Both the position numbers and the translations under genes were made by a program. Below, piece by piece: positions 19,186-28,859 of a DNA stretch of 64,000 nucleotides. The notes under the pieces were generated by a model, which did no database searches, was not told where the DNA came from, and was given only the letters and a program-made list of their open reading frames with translations. This DNA comes from Rhodanobacteraceae bacterium (GTDB lineage Bacteria > Pseudomonadota > Gammaproteobacteria > Xanthomonadales > SZUA-5). Each line of letters begins with the position of its first letter. Positions within the stretch are counted from its first letter, which is position 1. The stretch spans positions 29,654 to 93,653 of the forward strand of contig JADKFD010000020.1 of assembly GCA_016717705.1 (NCBI GenBank), read 5' to 3'.

Positions 19186-20688
19186 CTACTGGACTTGAAA
19201 GTAGCGCAGTCCCAGCTCCGCCGAATAGAGCAAGTCGGGTGGCAGGCAGGTGATCGCCAGCAGTCCCAGCAGATAGTGCGAGACCAGGATCGGCAGCCAG
19301 GCGCGGTGGCGCTGAAACAGCCCCAGCCACCACCACGCGGCGAGCAACGACAGCAACATCAGCGCGAAATTCGGTGCATGCGCCAGCGCAAACAAGGCCG
19401 CAGCGAGCGCTCGCGCCTGCCGCGGCAGCAGCATCTGCGCGCGTGGCCACAGGAAGCCGAGCAGCACCAGTTGTTGCAGCGCGACGAAGGGTACGTAGAG
19501 CGCGACACGCTGCGCGCCGGGCGGCAGCCAGTGCGACTGCGTCAGCGCGACCGCCGCCAGCGCCAGCGCGGCCAACCCGCTGACGCGCAGGGTGCTGGTC
19601 CAGCTGCTGGCTGCGCCGAGGAAGTGGCTGCCGTCGACGCGCAGGCCGCTGATCTGGAAAGCCAGTGCGGCCGCCAGCCAGGCCATCGTCGCCGGCGGTG
19701 GCTGTTCGGCAAGGCCAAGGCCAAGCGACATGGCCAGCAACGGGGCATAGCCGACGATCAGATCGACGCGCGCCGAGGCCGGCGTCAGATCGCGCGTGCG
19801 CCAGCGGATCAGCAGTGCCAACAGGGCGTACAGCGCGACGCCGATCCAATCCGGCGACCAGTCGATCGGCGTGCCGGCAGGCCCGCTCAGCGCCAGCTTC
19901 GGTGCGCCGCGCCAGGCTGGCCAGAACAGTGCCTCGGCATCGATCGCGCGGACCTGGTCGCGCAGCACCAGCGCGCGCTCGGGCGTATCGCCGTAAACAT
20001 CAAGCAGCACGCCCAGCGGCGCGTCCGCGGCTGCGCCAAGCGGCGCCCCCTGGCGCAAGCGCGCTCGCGCGGTGCTCGCGTCGATCCATTGCACCGCCGG
20101 GCTTGCATCTGCCGGCCGGGCACTTTGGAAGCGCAGGTAGTCGAGTCCGAAACGCAGCCCGGCGGGGCCGGCCAGGTACAGCCTGAACTCGGCGACGCGA
20201 GCGCTCGCGCCACCCCAGCGTTGCGGTTCGCCGCCGCGATTGGGTGTCCACGCCGTGGCGGCAAGATCGAGATCCAGTTCATTCCAGCCGGGGTGGAGTT
20301 CGATCTGTCGCGCCAGTTGTTCGAGCCGGCCGGATTCATCGAATATCAGCGCCAGCGCCGCGGGCGCGTCGACTTCGATCCTTGCCCGCAGGCGGCTGAA
20401 TCGTCCCGCGTCCAGCTGCAATCCGCGCAGGTTGAGACGCAGATTGGCGTGGCCTTCGGTCAGCTCGCCGCGGAGCACGCCTTGCTCGACGCGGATGCCG
20501 CCCACCGCTTCGGCACCGCCGGAAATCAAGTCGCGCGCCTGATCGAATTCGAAGGCGATGCGGCTGTCGCCGCGTTGCACGCGCCCAAGATCGATCTTGC
20601 CCTGCGCCAGCAGATAGTGATCGAGCGCCAGGTGCGCAATCAGCCAGGCGATCAGCGCTGCCAGCAGCGCGACCGGAATCGCACGCAT
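19186..20688 (-). CDS. Large membrane protein with CPBP (Abi)-like C-terminal domain
   Basis: The N-terminal helix (5-27) is followed by a ~250-residue extracytoplasmic region of beta character (ARIEVDAPAALALIFDESGRLEQL) and then about eight membrane helices. The end resembles CPBP glutamic intramembrane proteases: ALFALAHAPNFALMLLSLLAAWWWLGL and LPILVSHYLLGLLAI fit motifs 2 and 3 (His, Asn, Ser-His). The first motif, normally EExxxR, appears as LQQLVLLGFLWPRAQML, so the catalytic Glu pair is Gln-Gln. The protein may therefore be a non-proteolytic homologue. Its ATG overlaps the phhB stop. Confidence 0.6.
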   Translation of the reverse strand: MRAIPVALLAALIAWLIAHLALDHYLLAQGKIDLGRVQRGDSRIAFEFDQARDLISGGAEAVGGIRVEQGVLRGELTEGHANLRLNLRGLQLDAGRFSRLRARIEVDAPAALALIFDESGRLEQLARQIELHPGWNELDLDLAATAWTPNRGGEPQRWGGASARVAEFRLYLAGPAGLRFGLDYLRFQSARPADASPAVQWIDASTARARLRQGAPLGAAADAPLGVLLDVYGDTPERALVLRDQVRAIDAEALFWPAWRGAPKLALSGPAGTPIDWSPDWIGVALYALLALLIRWRTRDLTPASARVDLIVGYAPLLAMSLGLGLAEQPPPATMAWLAAALAFQISGLRVDGSHFLGAASSWTSTLRVSGLAALALAAVALTQSHWLPPGAQRVALYVPFVALQQLVLLGFLWPRAQMLLPRQARALAAALFALAHAPNFALMLLSLLAAWWWLGLFQRHRAWLPILVSHYLLGLLAITCLPPDLLYSAELGLRYFQVQ

Positions 20689-21035
20689 CAGGGGGCCGCT
20701 TGCCCGGCGTAGAGCGCGTCGGCGCGCGCGGCGCAGATGAAGTCGTTCAACGACAGGCCGCCGACATCATGGGTGTTGTAGCGCACGCCGCAACGGCCAT
20801 AGCCGACTTCGAGGTCTGGATGATGATCCTCCGCCTCGGCCATCGCGCACAGCGCATTGACGAAGCCCACGGCGCCGACGAAGTCCTTGAAACGATACAG
20901 GCGGGACAGCGACTGGCCATCGGCCGCCAGCGTCCATTGCGGCAGCTGTGCCAGCAGGCGCTGCGCCTCGGACAGCGGCAGCCGGTGATGGTCGCCGCGA
21001 CGCGGCACGCAATGTTGTTCGGCCAGATTGCTCAT
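20688..21035 (-). CDS. phhB: Pterin-4a-carbinolamine dehydratase
   Basis: Dehydrates 4a-hydroxytetrahydrobiopterin, the by-product of phenylalanine hydroxylase. The conserved core is present: EAEDHHPDLEVGYGRCGVRY with the catalytic His pair, followed by THDVGGLSLNDFICAARAD. Length (115 residues) is normal. A phenylalanine hydroxylase gene is not in the window. The stop overlaps the start of the CPBP-like gene (TGATG), suggesting co-translation. Confidence 0.93.
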   Translation of the reverse strand: MSNLAEQHCVPRRGDHHRLPLSEAQRLLAQLPQWTLAADGQSLSRLYRFKDFVGAVGFVNALCAMAEAEDHHPDLEVGYGRCGVRYNTHDVGGLSLNDFICAARADALYAGQAAP

Positions 21036-21136
21036 CAGTGCTCTCTCGAAACCTGTTCAAAGGGTCGTGGCATGGGTTCAGGGTGCCGGACCGGGTGCGA
21101 TGGCATCATACCCACACCATTGCCACGACCTTCCTC

Positions 21137-21723
21137 ATGATCGATATCGACGACAGCGCCCGCGACTACTTCAGCAAGCTGATTGCCCAGCAGGGCGTGG
21201 CTGGCCTGGGCATCCGCCTGTTGGCGGTCAAGCCGGGCACACCGGCTGGCGATTGCCGGCTGGAATTCTGCGAAACGGCGGAGGCGCGCGATGACGATTT
21301 CGTCGTCGATTGCGGAGATTTTTCGATCTATATCGACGCGCCAGCGCGCCGTACCTGGACAGCGTCCACATCAGTTACGAACAACAGCGCAGCGGCGGGC
21401 AGCTGACCATACGCGCGCCCAAGCTCAAAGGTTTGGTGCCGGGCGCCGGTTCCAGCCTGGTCGAGCGCGTGCGTTACGTCATCGACAGCGAGATCAATCC
21501 GGGTGTGGCCAGCCACGGCGGACGCGTCAGCCTGGTCGAAATCAGCGCCGATGGCGAGGTGGTCCTCGAGTTCGGTGGTGGCTGCCACGGCTGCAAGCAG
21601 GTCGACGTGACCCTCAAGGACGGCGTCGAGAAGACCTTGCGCGAGCGCATTCCGGAAATCCGGGCGGTGCGCGACCGTACCGATCATTCCAGCGGCAGTG
21701 CGCCGTACTACAAGCGCGCCTGA
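21137..21723 (+). CDS. nfuA: Fe/S biogenesis protein NfuA (one frameshift)
   Basis: Carrier that receives and delivers [4Fe-4S] clusters. The N-terminal A-type-like domain (MIDIDDSARDYFSKLIAQQG to DFSIYIDA) reads in one frame; the rest (APYLDSVHISYEQQ... NfuA-type linker, INPGVASHGGRVSLVEI) is in the next. The cluster-binding CxxC in GGGCHGCKQVDVTLK is intact. One extra or missing base near 21345-21355 explains the break. Restored length would be about 195 residues, as in E. coli. The ATG at 21137 fits the family start. Confidence 0.92.
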
Positions 21724-21820
21724 GCCGGCGTTTCGATTGGTTTCGATGGATTGACGCGCGGCAAGGCCCCCATGGCGCGGTCGCCTTAGGCTTGGGCGGG
21801 TCCTGGGTAGCGGAGTGACG

Positions 21821-23575
21821 ATGGCCATCACCGGCGTGGCGGAGTATCTGGCGGCGGCGCAGGCAGAGCGCGCCAACGGCGGCGCGGAAGCGATCAAGGG
21901 CAATGGCAATGACCCGCGTGTCGTCCTGCTGAGCAGCCTCGACGAGGTGCGGCGCTGGTTGCAGGTCGACCACTCGACGCCACTCGATCGACTGGTCGGC
22001 TTCAAGGTCCTGCGCCTGGACGAGGTCGCCACCTTGCGTCACGATGATTCCGAACTCGGGGTGGTCGCCGAGCGCGCCGCACACCTGGGCCTGCCGCTCT
22101 ACGAATGCGATGTGCTGGAAACCGATCCTGCGGTGCGCGAACTGCTGCCGGCGCCGGTGTCGCGACGCCTGGGCGTGTTGCCGCTGGCGACCAACGACAA
22201 GTTGCTGGCCGTGTTGATGAGCGATGCCGAGGCCTGCGGCGCGGTCGAGTTCATGCTGCCCAGGCGGGTTATTCCGATTCTGGCGCGGCCCAATCTGGTG
22301 CGCCAGGGTCTGTCCAACCAGTTCGATCGGACCGAGGACGAGGCGATGATTCGCCGCCTCGGACTGGACCCGCGGCATGGGTCGGCCGCCGACATGCAGG
22401 ATCACGATATCGAGCGGCTGTCGGCCGAACAACCGGTGGTCAAGGTGGTTGCCGAGTTCATCGACGACGCCATCCGTCGGCGCGCTTCGGACATCCATGT
22501 CCGGCCGGGTGCCGAAACCTTCGAATTGCTGTACCGCATCGACGGTGACCTGATTTCGATCCGCCGCTTCCTGCGCCCGCTGCTGCCGGCGGTGGTCAGT
22601 CGCATCAAGGTGCTGGGTGCCATGAATCTGGCCGAGCACCGGGTGCCGCAGGACGGCCGCGCCAGCGCCACCAGCGGCGCCATGGAAGTCGACCTGCGCA
22701 TTTCGGTGATCCCGACCATCCACGGTGAGGCGGTGGTCATCCGTATCCTGAATGCGGCATTCGGGTTGCGCAGCGTCGCCGAAATCGGCTTTGGACCGCG
22801 CGACGAACAACTGTTCCGCGATGTCATCAACCGCGGCCAGGGCATGCTGCTGGTCACCGGCCCGACTGGATCCGGCAAGTCGACCACGCTGTATGCCGCG
22901 GTGCTCGAATGCCGCAAGCAGAACGTCAACATCATCACCGTCGAGGACCCGGTCGAGGCCAAGATCGACGACGTGTTGCAGGTGCAGATCAATCGGGCGG
23001 CGGGACTGACCTTCGGACGCACCCTGCGCAACATCCTGCGCCACGATCCGGACGTAGTCATGGTCGGCGAGATCCGCGACCACGAGACCGCCGAAATCGC
23101 CGTCGAAAGCGCGCTGACCGGGCATCTGGTGTTCTCCACCCTGCACACCAACAATGCGGCAACCACGATTACCCGCCTGCTCGACCTCGGTGTGCTGCCG
23201 TTCCTGCTGAAATCAACGCTGCTGGCCGTGCTGGCGCAGCGCCTGGGGCGGCGCAACTGCAAACACTGTCGCGTGCCCGAGCCCGTGGATCCGCATGTGC
23301 GCGAAGTGCTCGGCGTGAGTCGGGAGGAAATCTTCTACGTCGGTCAGGGATGTCCCAAGTGCGACGGTCGCGGCGTCAAGGGCCGCATCGGGATCTACGA
23401 GTTGCTCGAAATCACACCCGAGATGAGCAAGCTGATCGTGCCGGGCGCCGACGCCAACGCGATCCACGACCTCGCCGAACGCGAGGGCATGATCTCGATC
23501 ACCAAGAATGCCGTCGCCCTGGCCCGCACCGGCACCATCTCGCTGCAAGAGGCTTTTCAGGTGCGGGTGGATTGA
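21821..23575 (+). CDS. PilB/GspE/MshE-type secretion ATPase
   Basis: Hexameric ATPase that drives assembly of type IV pilus or type II pseudopilus subunits at the inner membrane. After an N-terminal T2SSE_N-like region (about 60-170) come the Walker A GPTGSGKSTT, Asp-box DPVEAKIDDVLQ, Walker B region DPDVVMVGEIRD, and the His box TGHLVFSTLHTNNAATT. There are two zinc-type Cys pairs (CKHC and CPKC). GGAG at 21812 favours the ATG at 21821 over the GTG two codons upstream. No other pilus or secretion gene is next to it, so the machine it serves cannot be stated. Confidence 0.9.
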   Translation: MAITGVAEYLAAAQAERANGGAEAIKGNGNDPRVVLLSSLDEVRRWLQVDHSTPLDRLVGFKVLRLDEVATLRHDDSELGVVAERAAHLGLPLYECDVLETDPAVRELLPAPVSRRLGVLPLATNDKLLAVLMSDAEACGAVEFMLPRRVIPILARPNLVRQGLSNQFDRTEDEAMIRRLGLDPRHGSAADMQDHDIERLSAEQPVVKVVAEFIDDAIRRRASDIHVRPGAETFELLYRIDGDLISIRRFLRPLLPAVVSRIKVLGAMNLAEHRVPQDGRASATSGAMEVDLRISVIPTIHGEAVVIRILNAAFGLRSVAEIGFGPRDEQLFRDVINRGQGMLLVTGPTGSGKSTTLYAAVLECRKQNVNIITVEDPVEAKIDDVLQVQINRAAGLTFGRTLRNILRHDPDVVMVGEIRDHETAEIAVESALTGHLVFSTLHTNNAATTITRLLDLGVLPFLLKSTLLAVLAQRLGRRNCKHCRVPEPVDPHVREVLGVSREEIFYVGQGCPKCDGRGVKGRIGIYELLEITPEMSKLIVPGADANAIHDLAEREGMISITKNAVALARTGTISLQEAFQVRVD

Positions 23576-23607
23576 ATCGTTCGCGCCGATCCGGCGCGAA
23601 CGCTGGT

Positions 23608-24073
23608 TCAGCGGGCGCGGTAGACCATGCCATCCTGGATCTCGACGCGCTGACCCGTGCGCAGCCCATTGCTGCTGCTCTGGTCGAAGCGCTGGATGCG
23701 GCCGCTGTCCATGCGCACTTCGATGCGGTAGTAGGTGCGGCGACGATCGTCCTTGGTCGCATTGTTGGCGATCGCGCCGCCAGCCACGGCGCCAGCGACA
23801 GTCGCGACTTCTTGCCATCGCCACCACCGATCTGGTTGCCGAGCACGCCGCCGATCAGGGCGCCGACCACGATGGTGCCAGTACGGCGTCCGTTGTGGTT
23901 CACCCGCGAGATGTTGCGGACGGTGCCGCAGTAGCCGCAGATCTCCTGCTGATTGTCGTAACGGTCGTCGTGGCGATCGTTGTCGTGCTGGGCGCGGGCG
24001 CGAGCGCCATAACCCAGGCCGGCAAGCGAGCCAGAATGGCAATCAGGGTCAAGCCAGCAGTGCGGATATTCAT
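23608..24073 (-). CDS. Glycine-zipper (17 kDa antigen-like) envelope protein, frameshifted
   Basis: The ATG at 24073 starts a signal-peptide-like stretch (MNIRTAGLTLIAILA), then the frame shifts near 24025 to GLGYGARARAQHDND. CGYCGTVRNISR, GTIVVGALIGGVLGNQIGGGDGKK and, after another shift near 23815, VATVAGAVAGGAIANNAT follow. The two Gly/Ala segments form the glycine-zipper 2TM domain. The end, YYRIEVRMDSGRIQRFDQ...GQRVEIQDGMVYR, is a typical C-terminal beta domain of this family. Proteins of this type sit in the outer membrane and support envelope stability. Two single-base changes are needed for a continuous product. Confidence 0.75.
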
Positions 24074-24234
24074 GGACCTGCCCTCAACGTTCGTGCGTCG
24101 AGAGTGCGCGGCCAGTGCTGCCGCGCGTGCGCCAGCGCACCCAGGCCGTCAGCGGCGGGCTTTCGCGCCGTTCAGGTTCGGGCGAGTGAAGATCAACGGG
24201 TCTGTGCGCAAACCGTACACAGCCTTTCTACCGT

Positions 24235-24741
24235 TCAATGGTAGTAGTACGGCCCGGGCCACCACGGGTAAACGCCAAAGAACGGGAACGGATCGGAATA
24301 GATCTCGATGCGTTCGATGTCCAGCCGCTGCGGCCACAGGAACAAGGTTTCCACCCGCACTTGCGGCATCCGGTAGGTGTATTCGCCGATCTTCCGCTCG
24401 ACCTGCGTCTCGATAGCGCCGGTGACCGTGACCTCGCGACCGCTGATGAACACGGCCGGGTCGAAGAAGCCTGCCTTGCAGGCGCGGAAACGGCCGATGT
24501 CGGCGTCGAGAAATTGCGGCCTGGCGCTCGAATCGAGCGGCATGCCGAGGATTTCCAGGCAGGTCTGGTCGGCCGCGGGCAGCACTTCGATCAGCCGCCC
24601 GCCCCAGCGCACGCGCTCGGCAGCGGCGCCGGGCTGGTCAGGCGCCAGGGTCGAGAATTCGCCGCGCAGCGGCTCGGGAATGGTGACGCAGCCCGTCAGC
24701 AGGCAGGCGCCGATGGCGAGCGTGAGAATGGAACGGGACAT
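24235..24741 (-). CDS. Slp-family outer membrane lipoprotein
   Basis: A lipoprotein signal ends in the lipobox LTGC (residues about 15-18). The mature sequence VTIPEPLRGEFSTLAPD, VRWGGRLIEVLPAADQTCLEIL, ISGREVTVTGAIETQVERKIGEYTYRMPQVRVE fits the Slp (starvation lipoprotein) family, as does the aromatic C-terminus (FPFFGVYPWWPGPYYYH). Slp proteins are anchored at the outer membrane and induced in stationary phase or acid in E. coli. A monocistronic gene is likely. Confidence 0.85.
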   Translation of the reverse strand: MSRSILTLAIGACLLTGCVTIPEPLRGEFSTLAPDQPGAAAERVRWGGRLIEVLPAADQTCLEILGMPLDSSARPQFLDADIGRFRACKAGFFDPAVFISGREVTVTGAIETQVERKIGEYTYRMPQVRVETLFLWPQRLDIERIEIYSDPFPFFGVYPWWPGPYYYH

Positions 24742-24901
24742 GGGCGCGCTCCGGCAATTAATGGACCAACGTTAGCACAGGCTTACCACAGTTGCCGATC
24801 CATCAGCGGTGCCGTTCAGATTCCGGATATGCCGCAGTGGCGAAGGATCGACCAGGCCGCGGGACGCCGTGGTCCCTGGCCAGGCGGGAACCGTGCCGGG
24901 T

Positions 24902-26917
24902 TCAACTCGGCGAGGCGCCGGCCTTCCCGGCCCGTCGATTCGCCTTGCGGAACTCCGCGAGCGCCTGCTGCAGTCGCGTCAGCGCAGCGGCATCCGGCAC
25001 GCCGTAACGGGCTGCCTCGTAGGCCGTGACCAGGCCCCGGATGGGGTCGGCCAGAACGGGAAGCGACTGGGTCGCGCGCCGCGCAAGATCGCTTGCGCCT
25101 TCGTTCGGCGCGGCGCTGACGCCGCGTCTGGCCAGGTCCTTGAGGAAGCCGCGGTACAGCCGCAGCGCCGGATCTTTCGGGCCGCGTCGGCGCTGCAGGT
25201 AGAACACCAGTGCGGTCAGCAAGCCGATCAGTGCCAGACCGCCACCCATCCACGCCGCGAGGTGCCGCCAGTCACTGGGATCGATGCCCATATCGGCGAA
25301 GAACGCCTGCTGGCGCAAACTGTCGAAACGCACGATGGTGTTGTTCCACCAGGCACGCGCCGCATCCGCGCGCTCGCGCAGCGAGCGCAGCCATTCGATA
25401 TCGTCGCCCAAAGTCTGTCCGGCGAAGGCGCTGCCGCTCTGGTCGACGCGTTCCGGCGCAATCGCCGCGGTGGGGTCGGCACGGATCCAGCCACGGCCCT
25501 CCACCAGTATCTCGGTCCAGGCGTGGGCATCGGAATTGCGCACGATCCAGTACTCGCCGACGCGGTTGTAGGTGCCACCCAGGTACCCGGTGACCACCCG
25601 CGCCGGCACGCCGGCGCTGCGCATCAGCACGACAAAGGCGGCGGCGTAGTGCTCGCAAAATCCCAGCCGGGTCTCGAACAGGAACTCGTCCATGCGATGC
25701 GCGCCCACCAGCGGCGGCGGGCTCAGCGAATAGCCGAAGTTCTCGCTTCGGATATAGGTCATGGCGCGCTGCGCCAGTGCGATCGGGTCGTCGCCGATGG
25801 CCGCACGCCAGCTGCGCCCGAGCGCCGCCGTGCGCGGATTGCGATCGGGCGGCAGGTCCAGTCCGTACCTGCGTTGCAGCGCGGGTGCCGCCAGCAACGG
25901 CAGCGCGGTATCGAGTGCGGCCCAGGCCTCGAAGGAATACAGCGTTGTCACCGGGCGGTCGCGCTCGACGATGCCTTCGATGGTGCGGCTGCTGTCGGCC
26001 GGAAATCCACTGGCCAGATCGAGCGCATACAACCAGTTGCGGTCGCTCGGCTCCATCGTCACCTGATAATGCAGATCACCGGGCGCACCGCGTTGCGGGC
26101 CGCGCAAGCGCCCCTGGGTCTGGCCCCGGTTGCTCAGGTTGTTGCTGCGCCAGGTGACGCCATCGAACTGCCACAGCACCGGGCCGCGCCAGTACAGGGC
26201 GTTCTTCGGTGGTTGTCGCTCCGGAAAGCTCACGCGCATGACCGGCGTGTCGTCGCCGATCAGTTCGGTGATGCTGCCCGGCGTCATTTCCTGCGACAAC
26301 CCGGTGCGCGCCAGGCGCTGGTTGTCGCGGGTGCCCCACAGCGGCTCGCTCAGGCGCGGCAGCGACAGGAACAGGAACACCGTCAGCGGCAGCACCACCG
26401 CCATCATCAGCAGGAACTCGCGCCCGAGCGAGCCCAGTTCAGCAGCCAGACCGCCACGTGTGCCGGGCGGCGCGCTGACTTCGTTGAGTGCCAGAAAGAT
26501 CAGCAAGGTCGGAATCACCATGTACAGGGTGACCCCGAGACCGTCGTTGAACAGGAACAGCACGGTGACCAGGAACAGCGCCACGGTGAGGATCAGCAAG
26601 CCATCCCGGCGGCGCTCGGACTCGATCAGCTTGAGCGTGGACAGACCGATCAGTGCCGCCGTTGGCCCTGCCTGGCGCGACGCCGAGTTGGCAAATGCCG
26701 CGACCACCAGCGCCAGCACCAGCAGCAGCAGCGGAAACTTGATCCACGCCGGCCACGCCCGGGCGTAGGCGCGCCGTTGCAGCCAGCGCGCCAGCAAGAT
26801 GGCGATCAGCGTGGCCGACAGCCAGATCGGCAGCCACAAAAGGTGCGCGGCCAGCGTCGCCGAAAACGCGACCAGCGTCCATTCGAACTGGCGCGGACTA
26901 AGAACCGGGGAGCGCAT
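24902..26917 (-). CDS. tgpA: Membrane transglutaminase-like protein, TgpA type (DUF3488)
   Basis: About six N-terminal membrane helices (DUF3488 region) are followed by a periplasmic transglutaminase-like domain and a last helix near 570-590 (GGGLALIGLLTALVFYL), then a DUF4129-like cytoplasmic tail. The Cys-His-Asp triad is visible: RLGFCEHYAAAFVVLMRSAG (Cys), NSDAHAWTEILVEG (His) and IRADPTAAIAPERV (Asp). The ATG at 26917 (MRSPVLSPRQFEW) overlaps the end of the DUF58 gene. moxR-DUF58-tgpA is a conserved unit; in Pseudomonas tgpA is reported essential. Confidence 0.88.
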   Translation of the reverse strand: MRSPVLSPRQFEWTLVAFSATLAAHLLWLPIWLSATLIAILLARWLQRRAYARAWPAWIKFPLLLLVLALVVAAFANSASRQAGPTAALIGLSTLKLIESERRRDGLLILTVALFLVTVLFLFNDGLGVTLYMVIPTLLIFLALNEVSAPPGTRGGLAAELGSLGREFLLMMAVVLPLTVFLFLSLPRLSEPLWGTRDNQRLARTGLSQEMTPGSITELIGDDTPVMRVSFPERQPPKNALYWRGPVLWQFDGVTWRSNNLSNRGQTQGRLRGPQRGAPGDLHYQVTMEPSDRNWLYALDLASGFPADSSRTIEGIVERDRPVTTLYSFEAWAALDTALPLLAAPALQRRYGLDLPPDRNPRTAALGRSWRAAIGDDPIALAQRAMTYIRSENFGYSLSPPPLVGAHRMDEFLFETRLGFCEHYAAAFVVLMRSAGVPARVVTGYLGGTYNRVGEYWIVRNSDAHAWTEILVEGRGWIRADPTAAIAPERVDQSGSAFAGQTLGDDIEWLRSLRERADAARAWWNNTIVRFDSLRQQAFFADMGIDPSDWRHLAAWMGGGLALIGLLTALVFYLQRRRGPKDPALRLYRGFLKDLARRGVSAAPNEGASDLARRATQSLPVLADPIRGLVTAYEAARYGVPDAAALTRLQQALAEFRKANRRAGKAGASPS

Positions 26918-27896
26918 ACAAGGCCAGGGCTTTGAGCGCGCGCAGGCGATGCGCGGGGCCAAGATCGGGACCGAGATTCAGTCCCGGCAGCAGCAATCGA
27001 TAGCGGATGCCGGCGCGTTCGGCCTCGATCACCCAGCGGGTCAGGCGCGACAGGCGCTGTTCCAGATCGAGGCCGGGAATGCGCTGCAGGTCGAAAATCG
27101 TCTCGCGCGCCTGCGGCGCCTCCAGTTGCCGCACCAACAGCTCGCCGGTGCGCGCGCTGGCCTTCCACGCGACCAGACGCGTCGGATCGCCGACCTGGTA
27201 TTCGCGCAGCGAGCGCAAATCCTCGTCGCCGGGGTCGGCGCCGCCGATGCGACCCGGATCGGGCATGCGCGGCAAGGGCTGGGCGGGCGACTCCGCGCGT
27301 GGGTAGATCAGCACGCGCACATCCGAATGCAGGAAGCTCCAGGCGTAGAACAGACCGAAGGGCCACACCGTCGAAACCCGCAGCGGCTCCGGGCTGAACC
27401 AGCCGCGACTGCCGCTGGGCAAGGCAAACTCGACCTGGGTGATGCTGCCGGGCGCAATCTCGACGTGGCGAAACTCGCCATCCAGGCGCAGGCTCACCGC
27501 AAAGCGCTTGCGCGTGTCTTCGCAGCGCAGGTGGAAACTAAGGTGCAGGGGCTCTCCGGCGTGCACCGGATCGGCGCTGATCTGGATCAGGCTCAGGCGG
27601 TCGAGATTGCGAAAGGTCTGCAGCATCGACACCGCACCGAGACTGATCGCCAGCAGTCCGAACAGCATCGCGCCATTGTTGTTGTAGTTCAGCGCCCCGG
27701 CCATGATGGCGACCATCATCAGCGCGAAAAACAACCCGAAGCCGCTCGGGACGATGTAGACGCGGCGCTGGTTCAAGGTGATCGGCAAGCGCTCGAAGCG
27801 GTGCCGGCGGGTCAGGTTGGGCAGGCGCCGGTCGAGTTCACGCCAGGCCCAATCGCGCAGGCGCCGGGCAGGAGGCTTCGGAGCGAGGCTGGCCAC
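26898..27896 (-). CDS. DUF58 membrane protein (MoxR partner)
   Basis: Two membrane helices (about 48-92) are followed by a cytoplasmic part. The DUF58 signature is present: GDEDLRSLREYQVGDPTRLVAWKASARTG in pieces, where the R-xY-xxGDxxrxidWk core aligns. A von Willebrand A-like fold would follow, but the MIDAS residues are not obvious. The ~330-residue length is normal for the short form. It lies 12 bp downstream of moxR and overlaps tgpA, as in other proteobacteria, and probably works with the ATPase in maturing envelope proteins. Confidence 0.85.
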   Translation of the reverse strand: MASLAPKPPARRLRDWAWRELDRRLPNLTRRHRFERLPITLNQRRVYIVPSGFGLFFALMMVAIMAGALNYNNNGAMLFGLLAISLGAVSMLQTFRNLDRLSLIQISADPVHAGEPLHLSFHLRCEDTRKRFAVSLRLDGEFRHVEIAPGSITQVEFALPSGSRGWFSPEPLRVSTVWPFGLFYAWSFLHSDVRVLIYPRAESPAQPLPRMPDPGRIGGADPGDEDLRSLREYQVGDPTRLVAWKASARTGELLVRQLEAPQARETIFDLQRIPGLDLEQRLSRLTRWVIEAERAGIRYRLLLPGLNLGPDLGPAHRLRALKALALYALPGS

Positions 27897-27908
27897 GGCC
27901 GATCGCGC

Positions 27909-28859
27909 TCAGGGAATCGCGACTTGCGCCAGCACATCACGCGCCACCGAAGCGCCATCGCCACTGGCATCGGCATTCAGCAGCAAACGGTGGCGCGCCA
28001 CGGCGACGAACACCGCCTGCAGGTCCTCGGGCAACACATGCGTGCGGCCGGCCACCAGCGCATGCGCGCGCGCCGCGCGCAGCAGCGCGATGCCGGCGCG
28101 TGGCGACAGCCCGATGCGGATGCGCCGGTCGCTGCGCGTGGCGGCGATCAGCGCGTAGGCGTAGTCGATCGCCGCCGGACTGGCGTGCAGTGCCTGCGCC
28201 GCATCACGCAAGCGTGCCAGGCGCTCAGCGCTGAGCAGCGGTTTGAGATCGCCGATCAGCGCGCGTCGCTCGCGGGCGCCGAGCAGTGCCTTCTCGGCGC
28301 GCTCATCGGGGTAACCGAGGTTGAGCGAGAACATGAAGCGATCGAGTTGCGACTCGGGCAACGGAAAGGTGCCGCTCTGTTCCAGCGGATTCTGCGTGGC
28401 GACAACGATGAACGGATCCGGCAGGCGGTGGCTGGCGCCATCGACGGTCACCTGCTGTTCGGCCATCGCCTCCAGAAGCGCGCTCTGCAGCTTCGGCGTG
28501 CCGCGGTTGATCTCGTCGGCCAGCAGCATCTGCGCGAAGATCGGCCCGGCGTGGAAATCGAACTTGCGCGTCTGCGGGTCGAACACCGAAACGCCGATCA
28601 GATCGGCCGGCAACAGATCGGAGGTGAACTGCACGCGCCCGAACTTCAGGTCGAAGGTCGCCGCCAGCGCCTGCGCCAGCGTGGTCTTGCCGACGCCAGG
28701 CAAGTCCTCCAGCAGCAGATGGCCGCCCGCCAACAGGCACACCAGCGTCAGCCGCACCTCATGCGACTTGCCCAGCACCACCTGGTTGACCTGCGCTTCG
28801 GCCGCATGCAGCGGCGCGATCAAATCCTTGGCCAGGCGGGCATCAGCTTCGGCGGTCAT
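27909..28859 (-). CDS. MoxR-family AAA+ ATPase
   Basis: AAA_3-type chaperone ATPase. Walker A reads LEDLPGVGKTTLAQALA, Walker B LLADEINRGTPKLQSALLEAM, sensor FIVVATQNPLEQSGTFPLPESQLDRF, and the C-terminal lid contains GLSPRAGIALLRAARAHAL. Length 316 is typical. It is the first gene of a moxR-DUF58-tgpA transcript running leftwards. Such ATPases are thought to remodel or insert cofactors into partner proteins with VWA domains; the specific client is unknown. Confidence 0.93.
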   Translation of the reverse strand: MTAEADARLAKDLIAPLHAAEAQVNQVVLGKSHEVRLTLVCLLAGGHLLLEDLPGVGKTTLAQALAATFDLKFGRVQFTSDLLPADLIGVSVFDPQTRKFDFHAGPIFAQMLLADEINRGTPKLQSALLEAMAEQQVTVDGASHRLPDPFIVVATQNPLEQSGTFPLPESQLDRFMFSLNLGYPDERAEKALLGARERRALIGDLKPLLSAERLARLRDAAQALHASPAAIDYAYALIAATRSDRRIRIGLSPRAGIALLRAARAHALVAGRTHVLPEDLQAVFVAVARHRLLLNADASGDGASVARDVLAQVAIP

